56,687 nt of DNA from Mesaphorura yosii (Eukaryota; Arthropoda; Collembola; Poduromorpha; Tullbergiidae): NCBI GenBank assembly GCA_009869945.1, contig WIXG01000435.1, forward strand, positions 1 to 56,687, read 5' to 3'. A model generated the notes under the pieces. That model was not told where the DNA came from and did not search any database. It worked only from the letters and a program-made list of their open reading frames with translations. Below are positions 1 through 11,858 of the stretch, one piece after another. Each line of letters begins with the position of its first letter. The first letter of the stretch is position 1. The translations under genes and the position numbers were made by a program.

Positions 1-108
1 CATGGCTATTACGACTCATGATCCACGAAGGACCAGAATGAGTCACTAAAATAATAACATGTATAAATAGATTGAACTCTTTTAAAGGGTCGATACATAA
101 AAGATAAG

Positions 109-426
109 GTGACCCGAACTTTAGTCGTGAGTCACCAAGAGAGAGAATGTCCGTTGCGTGATTCAGCTCAAGCACGAGGATGCGTCACTCCAACAGCTGA
201 CCTCCACCAACTGGAAGAGTTTTCTTTGGATATGGGCAACAAACACTATGGAATAACTAAGATGGAAATTTACTTTGGACTTGCGGTGGGATCCTCACGA
301 CTTTGGCAAATTAAAATCACTGGAACTAGAGTTGGCGGATTTTATAAAGATTTTCGAGGAGACAGAGAGCATTGTGCAGGATTATTGAAGGATATTTTCG
401 ATCCAGGCGCTCTCATTGAATTTTGA
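109..426 (+). pseudogene. possible 3' remnant of an F-box/LRR-type gene
   Basis: An open frame of 105 codons that has no ATG near its start (the first in-frame ATG is at about codon 42), so it would be a terminal exon or a remnant rather than a whole gene. The residues from about 33 onward alternate leucine and hydrophobic positions in a pattern like the last leucine-rich stretch of the F-box gene at 43368-45299. AATAAA-like sequence follows within 100 bases. The match is weak and rests on pattern only; it could be a chance frame. Confidence 0.2.
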
Positions 427-639
427 ATACTTAAAATAAACTTAAATTCATGTTGTTAATGTTAAGTTAACTTGGAAGGAACCGTTGTACTATATCGGAA
501 TTGGAAGAAGAATGAAATAAATAAAAAGTGAGCATTTGATTTTGTGTTTCTTCGTCAAAGTCTCCCTCAAGCCTGCCTGGCGGGTGGCTCGTCGTGCGGG
601 GCAATGGTGTCTTCAGATTCGAGGAGCCGCAGGGACCCC

Positions 640-1753
640 CCCCCCCGAATGTCCCCGTCGGCGAGCTTCACCTCCACCTTTCCATCAAACTCCCCGTCGG
701 ACTGAGAATCGCGTTACGTTGTCACGACCGCACTGCTGGCCAATGATTATGTTTCCTTGCGCATCGACGTCTAAGTCGCCACCTAGAAGCATGCGCACCG
801 TCGGCAAGGACTCGGAGCCAAGGCCCGTATTGGAGCTTGACGTCAAGTACAAGTCGATGATGTGGAGCGACACAGCGGGTCAGCTGTCTCGAAAGAGCTG
901 CTCCAAGTCGACGCCCATGCCGCTGTCGGCGCCTAGCGTGGACACGCCTGGAGTGCTGATTCGCGTATGGGGATTCATAAAGTGGCGGCGCAGGCGCGGG
1001 CGCACCCGGGAGCCCTCGAAATATGGAGACCAGTTCGGCCAGATCCGGAACGTAGAGCTTGATCTCTTCCAGCCTCCCCAGCGCTTCCGACCTCCGTTTA
1101 CCTACGGCGGCAATGCGGCACACAAAGTCGCCCGTAGAGGGCCCAAAGGGCGCCAGCTCGTTTCAGCGCTCTCGGACACATTTCAATTTAGGGGCGTACG
1201 GCACGAGCTGCAGGCACTGGCGGGTGACGAGGCCAATGGTCGTCCTTGCGAATTCAGAGTAATCGAAGCAAACCGTGTGGGAACGACTAATCCGCTGCTG
1301 GCGGCCACGGGTTGGGCACCACGACCATCGCCGCACAGGCAGTAACAAGCGTCACGATGTCGTTGGTGATTGTAAGAGGGCTGATCACGCACTCCAGCGC
1401 CACCATGCAAAAACACGCGCCCGGTGCATGGCGCAGTAATTCGATGGCGGTGCTGTCGTTCACGTGGAGCGCCAGCCTCGTTCTGGGCCGGGCATGTACG
1501 CATTGGCATTGGAGTCCAGTGTGGTCGCTGTCGCCGTTGCTCTGACCAGGCGGAGATCCTAAGCGATTCGGTCCCCTCCCCGCAAGTGGACGGTCCATTC
1601 CTCGGCGCTCAGGAGCGGGGAAGCATTCGCTAGCCACTGTCGGCTCACTTGGCGGCAGTTGAGCAGGTGTCGTGGCTCCGGTTTCAGAGACTTGAAAACA
1701 AGTTGCCGTAGAAGTGTGAAGTTTTCTACGTATTTTCCTGAACTGAATGTCAC
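640..1753 (-). pseudogene. F-box/LRR-like pseudogene
   Basis: The first 65 codons (1753 down to 1559) read as an F-box: an opening hydrophobic helix, then LLNCRQVSRQWL, the usual 'CRxVxxxW' core, then a segment that aligns with residues about 40-90 of the intact paralog at 43368. The frame is broken by an in-frame TAG at about 1561-1559. The similarity then continues in that same frame to about 1470, where it moves to another frame (segment 1490-1287) and later to others (1348-1163, 1123-1000, 873-685). At least three frameshifts and one stop therefore separate pieces of one former gene. The long plus-strand frame across the same bases (536-1345) is Pro/Arg-rich and looks like the antisense shadow. 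F-box proteins are substrate receptors of SCF ubiquitin ligases; this copy should be non-functional. Confidence 0.55.
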
Positions 1754-2419
1754 GAAGCGACTGCTGCCCGGAATTGATATCTCTTAGCTAAGAGAGACTA
1801 TTGATGTAATAAGATCTTGAACTCTTAACACATCGGCTTTATTTTCGCAAACAAACGCATCGCACATTTGAAGGTCACTGAAAGTGCGGAAATCCATTCA
1901 ATCACGGGTTGATGGAATTGGATAACAAGTAATGTATGCTTATTTGAATTGGCAGGCTGAAAACAATAAAGGCTGATTTTATTTACCCCGACGTTGACAC
2001 TAAGTCGGTGCGGTGGCCACTTGAATGAGCAGTTAGCAGTGAACCTTGGCAATGGTCTGCTTTGTTCACAGTCAGGTTTCTTTAATTTTATGGTTTTTCG
2101 CCAGAAGTTTCGCGAGCATTTAATTAGCTTACTTCCTAGCTTCTATTGATTCTGAAGATTGGTAACTTAAATTAATGAAGGAGTGATTTATACATGCCAA
2201 TTTCGTCATCGTACTGCTCAGTCTTCAGCTCATCTCATGAGCCAACCAGCCCGCAAAGCGCGCGAGTTCCATTCATTTAAGAGAAAGTGAATTCTGCAAA
2301 CAAAAGCCCAGGTGAATTACCTCGTAAAAACTAAAACTGGGAAACAATTAAGAGGACTCAAGTCCCCTGTTTTCTCCCTCCACTTTCCCCCTTTGTCAGT
2401 GGTGAACTGGCAGAATGTC
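1754..2419. other. intergenic, no gene seen
   Basis: AT-rich spacer between the F-box pseudogene and the galactosyltransferase, which would share it as a divergent upstream region. A 75-codon minus-strand frame at 1825-2052 has no homology I recognise. No repeat or clear core-promoter motif stands out. Confidence 0.5.
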
Positions 2420-3673
2420 ATGCCAGGGAGTGGCAGTGGCAAGAATCGGCTGCCGCTCAGCTTCTGCAGGCAATCACCATCGCCAAAGAATAATCTCATC
2501 AAATTGCTTATCGCCCTAATTTGCCTCTGTTTGCTCGTGACCCTGCTCCTCTCCTTCATCCTATTCAAGTCGACGGGGACAGCGGGTGGGAGTCGGAATG
2601 GTAAAAAGTCTCCTACTTTGATTGTTTATTGCTGGTACCCAAAATTAAGGACCTTTATTTACAGGCCAGAACCTCGTTTTGCCACACGGAGACCGCGATC
2701 CACTCTTCCACATCGAGCCGCACAAACAAGGCACTCTTGCGCTAGCAGCGGAACACCAGCACCGCCTCGCACTTATCGTTCCGATTCGGGATCGAGACGC
2801 CGAACTCCAGGCCTTCGCGCCTCATATTCACGCCTACTTGGATAGAAAAAAGATACAGCATGAGATTATTGTAGTAAAGCAGGTAAGTAATGAGTTTTGG
2901 CTGTGATCTGGTTGAGTTACCTAAAAATCTCCTTTCCACAGTCCTCCTCGCCGCTCCGCTTCAATCGGGCCGCTCTGATCAACGTTGGGTACTTGCACGT
3001 AGTCAACAATACGTCATCAGACTACATCGCAATGCACGACGTGGATCTCCTCCCGCTGAACGAGGAGCTACCTTACGAGTACCCCGCACCCCCTAATACG
3101 GTCGTCCATGTCTCCTCACCCGACTACCACCCAAAATACAACTACAGTAAATTCATTGGAGGGGTCTTGCTGGCCCCAATCGAGATCTACGCTCGAGTCA
3201 ACGGGATGAGCAATTTGTATTGGGGTTGGGGTCTAGAGGACGACGAGTTTTACGTGCGGCTGATGCAGGCAGGCGTAGAGGTAAGCTGAATTTGCTGCAA
3301 AGACTGACCAAGTTAGTATAAATCTTATTTTCTCCTGGCACAGATTCTCCGCCCACCATCCGACCTCGGCACGAATCGGACAAATACTTTTAAGCACTTG
3401 CACGGCGCCAATCGCGCTCGGGACTACGCAAAGTGCTTTGACCAGCTGAAGAGGACGCGGAGACGTGACAGACTCACTGGGTTGAATAATGTCAACTACA
3501 CGATCACATCGATTGAGGGTGCAGTCATTGGAAATGCCCCCGTGACCGTACTGAATGTGGAGCTACACTGCGATCGGGCGATGAGTCCGTGGTGCGAGTG
3601 TAACGACGGCGCTGACGGAAAGAAGAAAGTCAAGAAACGGAAGAAGAAGGCCCCAGGGCCAGGCCATGACTGA
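2420..3673 (+). CDS. B4GALT7: beta-1,4-galactosyltransferase 7 (xylosylprotein galactosyltransferase)
   Basis: Four exons: 2420-2600, 2665-2882, 2942-3280 and 3344-3673, giving 355 residues; all junctions are GT-AG and keep phase. It is a type II Golgi protein: a short cytosolic tail, a signal anchor at about residues 24-45 (rich in Leu/Ile), a stem, then the GT7-family catalytic domain. Visible motifs are VPIRDR at the start of the catalytic domain, the metal-binding DVDLLP (about residue 166) and [10 protein letters not shown] near residue 230, the acceptor-binding signature of this family. The enzyme adds the first galactose to xylose in the glycosaminoglycan linkage tetrasaccharide. The start at 2420 is the first ATG; the frame is open upstream only to a GTG. 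A lysine-rich tail (KKVKKRKKK) precedes the stop. It converges on the zinc-finger gene, whose minus-strand AATAAA lies at 3740-3745. Confidence 0.92.
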
Positions 3674-3821
3674 GCATTGAAACAAAGCACTGACTCCGAC
3701 TCTGCCATCATTTTAATTAACAACGTACAAAAACAGTTTTTTATTCAATACGGCATTAAATAGGCATAGATATTAAGCACAAGTTGGCTGAACGCTGAAC
3801 ACTGAGCATTTTCGTACGGAA

Positions 3822-6800
3822 TTACTTGGCCGCGGCCGTTGTCGTCGCTGTCAGGCCGATCCGCTCCATAAACTGCTCTTCTTCACCCCAAACACGCTCG
3901 CTCCTGCATGTATACTTGTCACATTTGACGAGATGCTTGGCCATCTGGACGGGGTTCTTCGTTCCGTACCTACAGTCGCATTTCAGCTCGAATTCAAGCT
4001 CGGCGCTTGCAGTCGGTTTGATGCCCAGTCCCGGTCTCAATTCACCTTTCTCCGTGGCGTGGACTCTGGTCAGGTGCTCCTCCATCGACTTGCCACAGCT
4101 CGTGCTGAACCTGCACTTTATGCAGGACGCAAACGACGGGTAGTGATTCGCTCCATTCATCTTCAGCCCGCACTCGATGCAGTCCCGAAGCTGTAGCCCG
4201 ACAGGAAGTACGTATTTGGACCGGAAGTCTTCTATCTGCGTCCGCCCGTCGTCGGATAGCCGTAAAGCAGGTTTGTACACGTTGAGCGTCTTTGATGGCT
4301 CCTCTTGCCTGGCTCTCTTCACCGGAGGCGGGAGGCTGTGGATCCTCGAAGGCGGGGTGGGCATTTTGAGCTCGAGCTCGTCGTTCTGATAGCTCGTCGT
4401 GATGTGGCCGGCTGCGGAGACGAAAGACGATGAAATTCGACAATAAAAAGCCGAGTACCGAATTAATTCGCAATTCACTCACGACTGGCGCCATTTTCCT
4501 GCTGCTCCTGATGGACCCCCTCCGTCAAATGCGCTCTGTACTCCAAATCAGACGTGAACACGAGTACGCAGTGTCCGCACTTCTTGCTCCTGCGTATAGA
4601 GTGGCTCTGCATGTGCACGACGATCCCCTTCAGGCACCCGAACGACCTCGCAGGCATGACTTTCAGACAGTGGGGGCAGAGAACAGAGTCGTAGCCTTTG
4701 TGCTCCCTGGCAAAGTGGTCCACGGCCTCGTAGTGGAAGGAAGACTTGTACGAGCAGAGGTCGCACTTGTACGGCATGTCCTGGGCGCAGTGGTTCTCCC
4801 ACATGTGGAGGATCAGCGTCGACGGAGACGTAAACCGCTCGCAGCATATCAGACATGCCTCGGCGCCCGAGCTGCCCGGCAGCCTGTGGCAGTCCTGCAC
4901 GTGCGAGGTGAGGGCCTGCCCAGAAAATGCAAAAATATTTAGTTGGTCTGGGGTTATGCAAACGAAACGCTGCGCGGAGGTGACTCACCGCTGTTCCTCC
5001 GAAATCCTTCAGGCAGTACTCGCAGACTGACCCGCCCTGCCGCATTCCGAGCGAATTGATGTGCATCGCGATGTGCTTCACAACCTCGAGATTGGTCACA
5101 AACTGCTTCGTGCAGAGGGGGCACTTGAGAGTAGACGGGAAGAGACCGGCAGGGGGCATGATGTTCTTCGGGATGGACTCGGCGTAGTAGTAATTGTGCA
5201 CGTAGAGCGTTCTTGGCTCCGTTCTGATCAACTGGGCGAATCGGTCGTGCTGCTCACGGAGGGCGGCGGCGGGGTCGGGCGGTGCGGTGGCCTGTTTGCG
5301 CTTCGCAGCCGCTCCGTTGCTGAAGCTCAGGTTTGGAATGAACGGCTCCTTCCGGCTGGTGGTCGGCTGCTCTTCGGCGCCTGCGCCTTGCACGAAGTCG
5401 TGGAGGATTCCATCCGGAAGCATGTCGATGCCCGGCCGGCGGTGGCGGTTGTAGCTCCACTCTCCGAAGGGGTTGAGGGAGATTTTGTTGAGGCGCATGA
5501 TGAGCGGTTCGCCTACAGGCGGAAGACGGTGGATCATTATCATTGGGTTAAAAACTCTGGGCTTTAAGACTTATAAGCATAAGGCATGATATCTTACCCA
5601 TCTCCCATTTGGTCATCTGGACGAGGTGACTCACGATATTATCGAAGCATTCGCCTGCAGTCCGTCCCCACAGCTCCCTCCAGCACAGTTCATCGAGGAA
5701 CTGCTGGATTAAACTCTTGCTCAGGACGCAGAGGGTATTTTGGAACATTTTCGGGACGATGTGCTTCAGGTAATTCATTACGTTCACATTTGTCGGCCCG
5801 CTCGCGGCCGCCGCTGCTGCGCCCGCGCCTGCGCCTGCGCCGCCAGATTTTCCGCACTGCACGACGTTTGCGAATCCCATGTCGACGAGCAGGTTCTTCT
5901 CGACCCCGCTGTCGATGAGGAGCACACTGTCTTTGTGCACCCAATGCCTGAGTGGCCAAAGGATTTGTTGCACGCGAGTCGAGTGCGGGTTGTTTTGGGG
6001 GTTGACCACTTTGAGACGGATGGCTTTCGTGAAGGGGTCGAAAACTCCCAAAATCTCAACTTTCGTCTGCTTCGAGTTGGGCATAGCCGTCCCGAGCGTG
6101 ATGATCCCGACTTCGACGTACTTGTGCGGGCCGCCCAGCTCCGGGCTCAGTTCGTGGAGGGCGGCGACGCAGGCGGAGCGCAGGAGTGTGTAAAAGTTTT
6201 TCAAGTAGTAGCTGGTGACCTGCGGGAGAAAAAAAAATTCGAAAATCCATCCAAATTTCTTCAGTGGATTTCAGGCTCAGCGATTTGATTCTTACCTTCA
6301 CCCACAGCAGCACATTCGTCGCCGACGTCTGGCAACTCCAATGGTAAAACAGCTTAAAAAGTGTCCCAGGCGGGTAGACGCTCGACTCGAAGATGGAACC
6401 CTGAAAGACTGAGATTTGTTTGTCGGGGCAGCACTCGGAGATCCAAACGTAGCCACCGCTGAATGGCTGCTTATTCCCGTCAGAGTACATTCCGAGTTTG
6501 TACTGGATCGGGAGACCGTCTTCGGACTGGTGCAGGCTGCACTTGTGCTCCAGCCGCAGGAGCCCTCGCTGCATGAGCCACTCGGTGAACTTGGAGGGCG
6601 TGTGGATGAGCAGGGATTTGACGCGGGAATCTGCAAATAGAAAGCGCAGGAGTGTTATTGCAGTTTTTTAAAATTGCCGGGTTGCCGCGCCTCATCGCCT
6701 CGCGTCTGACTCACCCAAATCAGCCCTCGCCCGCTGCAGCTCCGCCTTGCTCGGTTTGTCCTGCAGACACGGTTTCACGTTCACGACGAGCGAGGGGAAT

Positions 6801-8319
6801 GTTTTGCTGTTGTCATCCTTCTTGTCTTGTGATGGCCCCGCCAAGCGAGATGGCAGGCCCGGCCGAATTCCTGCCCCGAGTGCGTTGGGGCGCGTGGCGG
6901 TGGCATTGGCGAGCATCCGGGTAACTGTCGGAGGGGCTGGCCTCTGCTGCTGCTGCTGCAATGGCGCGGACGAGCGGATTGGCTGCACCCTCGTCGGTAT
7001 GGCCCTCGATGCCATTGGCACCCTTGGCACTTGGAGCGGTGTTCCCCTCGCTGTATACCTCGGTTGCACTTGCCGCATTCGCGGGTGCGCCTGCTGCTGC
7101 TGCGCTTGCTGTTGCTGCTGCACTGTCGCCATTGTCACCGGCACGATCGGCGCCTGTGCATATGTCCTCACGACGGATGTCACTGGTACGGGAGCGGAAG
7201 CGGTCGCCGCGGGCATAATCAGGAGTCCGGACTGAGCGTCAAATAGCAATGGCTGGAGCGACGGGCCGCCGACAGTGGAGCGGATCATTTGGGGGACGAC
7301 TTGGGGGTTGTATTGGGCTGAGGGCAAGTAAAAACGTTAGCTTTAAATGAGCGTAAGCTTAGGCTGGGGCTGGGCCTAGATAAAGCCTTACCCTGCACGC
7401 TCGTATACGGCTGCTGGCTCCTGTTGATTATCCGAGGCGTGATAGGCTGGTAGCCCGGGACCTGCGCCGACATCCTCTGCTGCTGCTGGAACCTCACCGG
7501 CTGCTGTTGCTGCTGGGCTTGCTGGGCGGGCCTGACGAGAGATATTTTGTGTACTCCAATCAACTGCGATCCAACCTTGTTATTGACGAATATCTTCTGT
7601 CTTTTCTTAATGCGTGCCACGTCTCTGAGCATCTGACGGAAATTGTCGGCGAGGTTCTGTCGGAGGCGGTGAATCACAGTTCGTCAGTTCGCACTTACAC
7701 AGTGACTGAATAAAGTGATGTGGCTTACCCTTCCCTTCTGCAGCTGCTCTTCTCCGAGCTCCTCGTCGACGCACTCCAGTTCCAGGTCGAGAAGGAGGGC
7801 AGGCAGATCCGTTGCGTCTGTAGTTGTGGTGGTGGAGTCTGGCTCGTCCAGGATGCAGATCTCGTCGGAATCTTCAGCCGTGTTGCCGGTTTTTCTGTTT
7901 TCATCAGTTTTATGTTCTACTTCCATCTTATCGTCATCTGTGGCCTTGTTTTTCTGCTGCTGTGCAGAAACGCAGACGCCCTGGTTGCCGTCGGCGGTGC
8001 CTGTCTCCTCCTCGGATCGGATCGGGTCAACCTGATCCTGGGTCTCCTCGTTCACATCAGTACCTCCATCATCGTCGTCAATTGCCTCCAAGACCCTAAA
8101 GTGGTCACCTTCGCCGTCGCCGTTCTCATCAGCTCCTTCTTCGCCGTTTATCGCCGCCGCCGCCGTGGCCGCAACGCCGGTGCCGAGTGTGATGCGGGTC
8201 GTCTCGACTTCCTGCTCTTCTCCGTCATCGTCGTCTCCTTCGTGCCCTTGCATGCTGGCCTCCGCATCGGGGCTCTGGCTCTGATCGCCTTGTCCCGCCG
8301 CCGTCGGCGTCGAGTTCAT
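3822..8319 (-). CDS. POGZ/row-like C2H2 zinc-finger protein with ISXO2-like transposase domain
   Basis: Eight exons (8319-7729, 7656-7392, 7317-6715, 6630-6296, 6219-5598, 5512-4989, 4915-4483, 4411-3822), 1320 residues, introns 71-85 bp. Residues 1-197 are acidic with Thr tracts; 198-486 are rich in Gln (poly-Q) and Pro, typical of a transcription regulator. Residues 487-800 read as an ISXO2-like (IS1595/Merlin-type) DDE domain: ILGVFDP and LLIDSG match its two Asp blocks and FLDELCWRELWG matches the C-terminal YLDEFxWR signature. The expected catalytic Glu position carries Val/Met, so I infer the domain is domesticated and inactive. Residues 905-1190 hold C2H2 fingers spaced as in human POGZ, including a finger of the HYPSFASCIKCRFSTSC type. 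The pogo-type CENP-B/DDE tail of POGZ is absent, as in fly row. Probable nuclear chromatin-associated factor. The start at 8319 is the first ATG after a GTG. Confidence 0.75.
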
Positions 8320-9029
8320 CACTCCCGCAGCCGAGGGCTATTCAAATCGAGTCGCCGCACTGAGGACACTTTGGAACTTGGAAATCCCTCACCTGAATTT
8401 ATATGCAAGCACACTGGCGAAGTATGTATTTAATTACGCTTGATACTCTTTTATTGTGTGTCCCCTTCGGGAAACACAACGGAGCGGAGCAAAATAACAC
8501 TGGTTTTGTATGTGGACCGCGATAGCGAGCAAGGATTCAAGGATATTTCATTCTCTTCTCAGCGAACAGAGTCGAGGGCAAGATGCAGGCGGAGTACAAA
8601 GTCCAGTCATGAGTGAGGGTCATCACCTCCCCCCTCCGTCTCTGCCTCTCCATATGCGGAGTGGTGGCACTAACCGAGCCGATGATAGCCCCCCAACTTG
8701 TTTTTCCACCGTTCACTTCACGCAATCCTTGCAATTTCTTTGTCTGGTTTGGTTGCTCGTGGCAGTGACGACGGCCGCAGTCGCTGGGTTGCTTCTGTTT
8801 GTTCGATAAACGACTCGACACGTCTGTATTGAGCTTATTCCATGGCCTCCAGTTTGGGACTCGAGTGATCAGTGAATCTTGAAACGTAGAAAATTCAGCG
8901 GGGTACGAGCGTTATATACGAGCGAGCGGGGTATAGTGAGTCTATTAATTTACCAATTTACGTTACGGCCACGCATATACGCGTATAGTTACAATTTATT
9001 ATTCTCGGCAAGTATCTTAGTCCATTGCC
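8320..9029. other. shared upstream region of two divergent genes
   Basis: Spacer between the start codons of the POGZ-like gene (-) and the UPF0193-like gene (+), so it should hold both promoters. A 99-codon plus-strand frame (8510-8809) starts with a real ATG and ends in a hydrophobic stretch, but shows no splice or homology support. No TATA box is obvious. Confidence 0.4.
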
Positions 9030-10175
9030 ATGGCCCACCAGCAGCAGAATTCCAATCAGCTGATGCCATTGTCAAGCGGCTCCAGTTCCAGAGAAAACCG
9101 TGGCGGTCTCTTCTCTCCAACCACACGACTTCTGCCATCGCCATCGTCAAGGATGGAGTACAGCGCCGGGACGCTGGCTGCTGTGAGGGGTAAGCTTTAG
9201 TCTGTCAAGTCAAAGCCATTCGGAGCCGCCACGACAGCGGATCCAAATGTCTCTTCCTTATCGCTTTCACAGAGCTCTCCCGCTCCTCTCGTCTCTCGCA
9301 TAAGCAAAATGAAGCATTGTTATCAGTGCTCAGAAGTGGGGGGTCGCTTCCACAACCGCCATCGAGCAGCAGTAGCAGCGGCGGCGGCTACGGCAAGTTG
9401 GAGCACCGGGCCACGTACATAAAGAGAAGGCAACTGCATGGGAGGGAGATTGGACTCGAGCTGGGCACTGGAGGTGGCGGTGGCGTGAAGGTGTGCTGTT
9501 GCTGTGCTGTGGATTTAAATAAATTAATTAGCTTTCTTTTTCATTTACTTACTTGTAGCTGCAGCCTGCATGCGCCTCTTCGCCATTTCAACACCCCCTG
9601 CGAAGGAGCTACTCGTCCATTCTTGCGAGTGGTGACCTTCAGCCAGTGCGATTCAGGGGGACTGCGCCTTCGGGTGAGTTTATCGTCCTATTCGGTGAAT
9701 TCTTCGTACTTGTACGCTGACCTGACCATTCTTTCTACTCTGCCTTACTACCTACTCCGATTCAATGTAGTCAGTCATGATTCGGCCAAGGCTCAGCTCG
9801 CCCTCCGCATGGAGTTGGGGCACAATCCGCCACAGCCAGCAGCAGTGCCTTCCGTAGCTAAAGCCAAAGTATCTTCTTCGATCGACGAGCTGAAGGAGGA
9901 GCGGCTTACTGAACGTGAGTGCCCAGGCCTAAACCTAAGCCTATAAAAGTCGAATCATGAATCAATTCAATACGCCTCTGTGCTTCTGCATTCTCCATTT
10001 TTCAGTGACTGAGGCTCTCCGCTCTCGGCTCTCATTCCTTCACGAAATGCATGGGTTTGGAGTGCACGAGCACGACGACTACATAAACAACCAGCTGGGC
10101 GAGATAAGAAAGGAGATGGAGGAGCTCAAGCTTGGAGGGAGTTCGAGTTCGGGGGAAGCGGCGGCTGATTTCTGA
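9030..10175 (+). CDS. UPF0193 (EVG1/C22orf23)-like protein
   Basis: Five exons: 9030-9189, 9273-9490, 9559-9673, 9771-9914 and 10006-10175, all GT-AG and in phase, 268 residues. After a low-complexity Gln/Ser start, residues about 42-75 (TLAAVRELSRSSRLSHKQ, then LLSVLRSGGSLPQ) resemble the N-terminal block of UPF0193, where a short helix ends in a '(K/R)xGxSLP' motif. The C-terminal helix (SRLSFLHEMHGFG, then INNQLGEIRKEMEEL) resembles the 'RRxFLxxMExLG...EIxxKLREME' end of the same family. Poly-Ser and poly-Gly insertions make it longer than the roughly 220-residue vertebrate protein. The vertebrate protein has been linked to cilia; the role here is unknown. No signal peptide or membrane segment. 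Confidence 0.55.
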
Positions 10176-10362
10176 TTACTGATCCAGCCAAGATCGCTGC
10201 TGTGCTGTCAAGAATTTTAGAATCCCATTTGAAAATGTATGCGAACAATTATTAGCAGGCAATAAAACCAGTGTGAAAAATGTAGGGTCACGTGGGGTAT
10301 TTTGGTCAGATATCAATTTATTCAACGTACTTTTAATAGAAATTAAATCTCCGCTGGTATTT

Positions 10363-11699
10363 TCATTTTTTCTGGCCTTTCGCCTTCGCCTCCAGAAACG
10401 CCAGCACCGCATCCTTGCACTCGTCGCCCGCGACGAGCTCAGCCACACGTTCAAACTCGACCTGGTTGATGGTGTGCAGTTTCTGGCGTTCGGGGCCACG
10501 AATCAGCTCCTTAGAGACAAGCAGCGATTTTGTTGGCAGTGCCGCGGTTGCCTGCACGAGCTTGGTAGTCTCTTCGGCGAACACACCGTCGGCGAAAACT
10601 CGGGTGACCAGCCCCAGGCTGGCGGCTTCCTCAGCGCCGACCTTCGCATTGAACATGAGCATTTCCGTGGCTCGGGCGTTGCCCATCATTTTGGGGAAAA
10701 GGTACGAAGAGCACGCTTCGGCACAAATGCCGAGGGTCGTGAATGGAGTCAAAAAATATGCCTGTGGAGCCGAAGCCGAGATCAGAATAGAATTAACTTG
10801 ATTAATTGCGGACACAGGTCAAAGATGTCGCCAGGCGGCCTTTTCTTGGGCATTTTACTTACGCTCTTGGCCGCGTAGACTGCGTCGCAGTGGGCTAGCA
10901 TTGTGGCTCCGATTCCGATGGCCGGTCCGTTGACTAGCGCGAGAACCGGCTTGCGAAAGTCAATCAGCGCACCAATCATGTTCCTTATCACAGAATTGTC
11001 GTGCCCTGCCCGGTTTCCGCTATCCCAGATGGTGAGATCGTTCCCGGCCGAGAAAAACTTTCCATTGGCGGTGAGCACTACGAGTTTAACGGCCGGGTCG
11101 GAGTTCGCTTCTTGGACGAGGTCACCCAAATTCTTGTACATCTGTTGGCAGAAATTAAGTCACCGTGAGCTGTAGCCTAAGATTAATACAACTTAAACAA
11201 CCACTTACGGCCAGGTTGAATGCGTTCGCCTTATCAGGGCGGTTGATTGTCAGGATGCACACTCCTCTTGCTGGCTCGAGGCTGCTCGTGATCTCTGGAA
11301 TCCGGTTATTGCCGTAAGGAATTCCCGCCCCAGCTCCAGTGTAGCCTCTGGTGACGGTGGCGGCTACGGTTGCATTGGTGCTTGAAGAAGTGCTCATTGT
11401 TCGGGGTCTTGAGATTGAGGACGCATGCAGGAGGAAGGTTGAAGGCAACTCAGGTCGTCGGAGGAGCAGGCTGGAGGAACTGACAAATCGTGCTCCGGCT
11501 CTGGCGGCGGTTATTGCTGGCCTAAACCCGAATCTATGGAAAAGAACATTAAAAAACAACAATGCATTTTACAATATTGCATTCCCCACTTTCAGTGGAG
11601 TGCCCCACCGTACCCTTGGAGGAGTTGCGACCAGCCGTGGCCGAGTGGTGTAGTTGATTTGATGGCGTTGATGGAACGTGAAGCTAATTTCCAAGCCAT
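10363..11699 (-). CDS. enoyl-CoA delta-isomerase (ECI2-like, mitochondrial)
   Basis: Four exons: 11699-11614, 11533-11209, 11141-10863 and 10761-10363, 362 residues. Exon 1 was inferred: the frame of exon 2 is open past its 5' end, a ccatag acceptor precedes it, and an ATG at 11699 upstream with a GGTACGG donor supplies the required phase 2. The resulting first 60 residues are rich in Arg, Ser and Ala without acids, as in a mitochondrial presequence. The rest is a crotonase fold: FFSAGNDL and GPAIGIGATML are the two oxyanion-hole segments, and TTLGICAEACSS is the ECI2-type segment with the catalytic Glu. It shifts double bonds of unsaturated fatty acyl-CoAs during beta-oxidation. No acyl-CoA-binding domain and no C-terminal SKL (it ends KGQKK), which argues against a peroxisomal form. 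The start at 11699 is less certain than the fold. Confidence 0.85.
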
Positions 11700-11858
11700 A
11701 TGATTACCTTATGGATTCCTGTCTATGCGCGCGTTTGGCTTCTTCAGTACTTCTCCGGAGTCGAAGAGCAGATGAACTGAACTGACCACTGATGATCAGT
11801 GGTCTGTTTTTCTGATGGCAAACGTGGCTTATCCTCACGGCACTTTGTACTTTGCTCG

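Noticed and set aside
536..1345. 269-codon plus-strand open frame
   Set aside because: Pro/Arg/Ser-rich with no ATG near its start and no domain; it lies antisense to the F-box pseudogene pieces, which do have homology.
4548..5543. Single 331-codon frame on the minus strand in the zinc-finger gene
   Set aside because: Its second half continues past a good GTGAGT donor at 4988 into a frame with no finger motifs; the spliced reading restores the C2H2 fingers.
6747..7235. Cys-rich plus-strand frame with CCCCC runs
   Set aside because: Antisense of the CAG/Gln repeats in the same gene, so the Cys runs are an artefact of the repeat.
7720..8433. 237-codon plus-strand frame with hydrophobic stretches
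   Set aside because: Antisense of the acidic, Thr-rich first exon of the POGZ-like gene; the apparent membrane segments come from reverse-complemented Asp/Glu codons.
8510..8821. Overlapping frames on both strands between two promoters
   Set aside because: Neither has homology or splice support; the plus-strand hydrophobic end alone is not enough to call a gene.
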